A stretch of 64,000 nt of DNA from Gammaproteobacteria bacterium (lineage in GTDB: Bacteria; Pseudomonadota; Gammaproteobacteria; Burkholderiales; Burkholderiaceae_D), in NCBI GenBank assembly GCA_903970185.1, contig CAJCIC010000042.1:1-64000 (forward strand), given 5' to 3'. Below are positions 63,630-64,000 of this stretch, one piece after another. How positions within the stretch are numbered: the first letter of the stretch is position 1; every line of letters starts with the position of its first letter. The translations under genes and the position numbers were made by a program. The notes under the pieces were generated by a model. That model saw nothing but the letters and a program-made list of their open reading frames with translations. It made no database searches and was not told where the DNA came from.

Positions 63630-63720
63630 ATTTGCAGGCCGCCTTGCCGCGCTTTCTCCGAAAAACGAGCAAGCCTTTCGCAACGCGCCTTGGCATGAGC
63701 TGCCATCTGCTCGGCGCGAA

Positions 63721-63966
63721 CTAGCGGGTCGCACCTTTCTCGGACTTGAATACGCCGCGAATAGTGGTGAACGCAAGGGCCATTTGCAGCACGATCAGTC
63801 CATAGGCGCGATCGCCCCAGCCCCACGCGACCCAAAGCACATTGCTTGCGAGAAAACACCAGAAACCGGCGTGGCGGGTGCGCACGGATGTCGACGTCAC
63901 GAGCCAGGACGCAAGGAGGGTGGCGGCCATCGCTGGCCATTGCAAAGCGCTGATCAGGTCGTCCAT
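63721..63966 (-). CDS. Small membrane protein of unknown function
   Basis: 81 aa, three hydrophobic segments (LQWPAMAATLLASWLVTSTS, GFWCFLASNVLWVAWGWG, GLIVLQMALAFTTIRGVF). The GFW.FL.SN.LW..WG pattern looks like small proteobacterial membrane proteins related in shape to PnuC-type or MtN3/SWEET half transporters, but this is only a resemblance. It starts with ATG at 63966 and is convergent with the maiA frame. Confidence 0.65.
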   Translation of the reverse strand: MDDLISALQWPAMAATLLASWLVTSTSVRTRHAGFWCFLASNVLWVAWGWGDRAYGLIVLQMALAFTTIRGVFKSEKGATR

Positions 63967-64000
63967 AGCGTGCCTTTCTTGTCGTGGCCCGGGTCACGTG

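Overview
The window reads as one contiguous piece of a GC-rich betaproteobacterial chromosome, probably Burkholderiales or a close order. The evidence is gene order: miaB-phoH-ybeY-corC-lnt-glyQS-gmhB-plsC-M48 peptidase-gloA, lptD-surA-pdxA-rsmA divergent from amgK-murU, ubiH-dusB-fis-purH-ruvC, and ruvAB-ybgC-tolQRAB-pal-cpoB. This ordering, a two-subunit glycyl-tRNA synthetase and a PEP-CTERM protein all fit that group. No rRNA, CRISPR array, integrase, transposase or replication origin was seen.

Layout. 1-690: tail of a frameshifted retropepsin-like protein. 712-10199 (minus): a four-gene MdtABC-OprM/MuxABC-OpmB type tripartite efflux operon (adaptor, two RND pumps, outer-membrane channel) with translational overlaps and a clear terminator. 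10793-22229: an accessory block of surface-sugar or protein-glycosylation type genes (FkbM methyltransferase, TPR-GT9-like protein, TPR protein, TPR-GT41 SPINDLY-type O-GlcNAc transferase, a glycosyltransferase and a decayed GT9-like remnant) mixed with a RIO kinase, bioB, panE and an orphan membrane protein resembling the Pycsar effector (DUF5706) family. 22352-33610 (plus): housekeeping run for tRNA modification, ribosome maturation, lipoprotein acylation, glycyl-tRNA synthesis and LPS heptose/phospholipid synthesis. 33568-39064 (minus): outer-membrane biogenesis operon lptD-surA-pdxA-rsmA. 39209-43527 (plus): peptidoglycan recycling (amgK-murU), a ubiquinone-type hydroxylase, dusB-fis. 43603-53115 (plus): purH, Holliday-junction resolution (ruvC, ruvAB) and the complete Tol-Pal envelope complex.

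The last part is more variable. Two different tRNA-Lys genes (anticodon UUU at 53173-53248, CUU at 60047-60122) bracket about 6.8 kb of low-conservation DNA: a PEP-CTERM protein, decayed frames, a two-TM protein, a small CxxC protein, a YeiH-type transporter and an unusual Deg9-like serine protease. After the second tRNA come a novel-looking membrane-anchored repeat protein, small hypotheticals and a frameshifted maleylacetoacetate isomerase.

Points deserving most attention are the orphan Pycsar-effector-like protein, the Deg9-like protease, low-complexity inserts in three of the four efflux subunits, the TPR/GT41 cluster with its eroded paralogue, the tRNA-Lys-bounded segment, and two clean single-base frameshifts in T runs near the two ends of the window that could be real gene loss or sequencing error. 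All functional calls are from motif and family recognition by eye; no database search was run.
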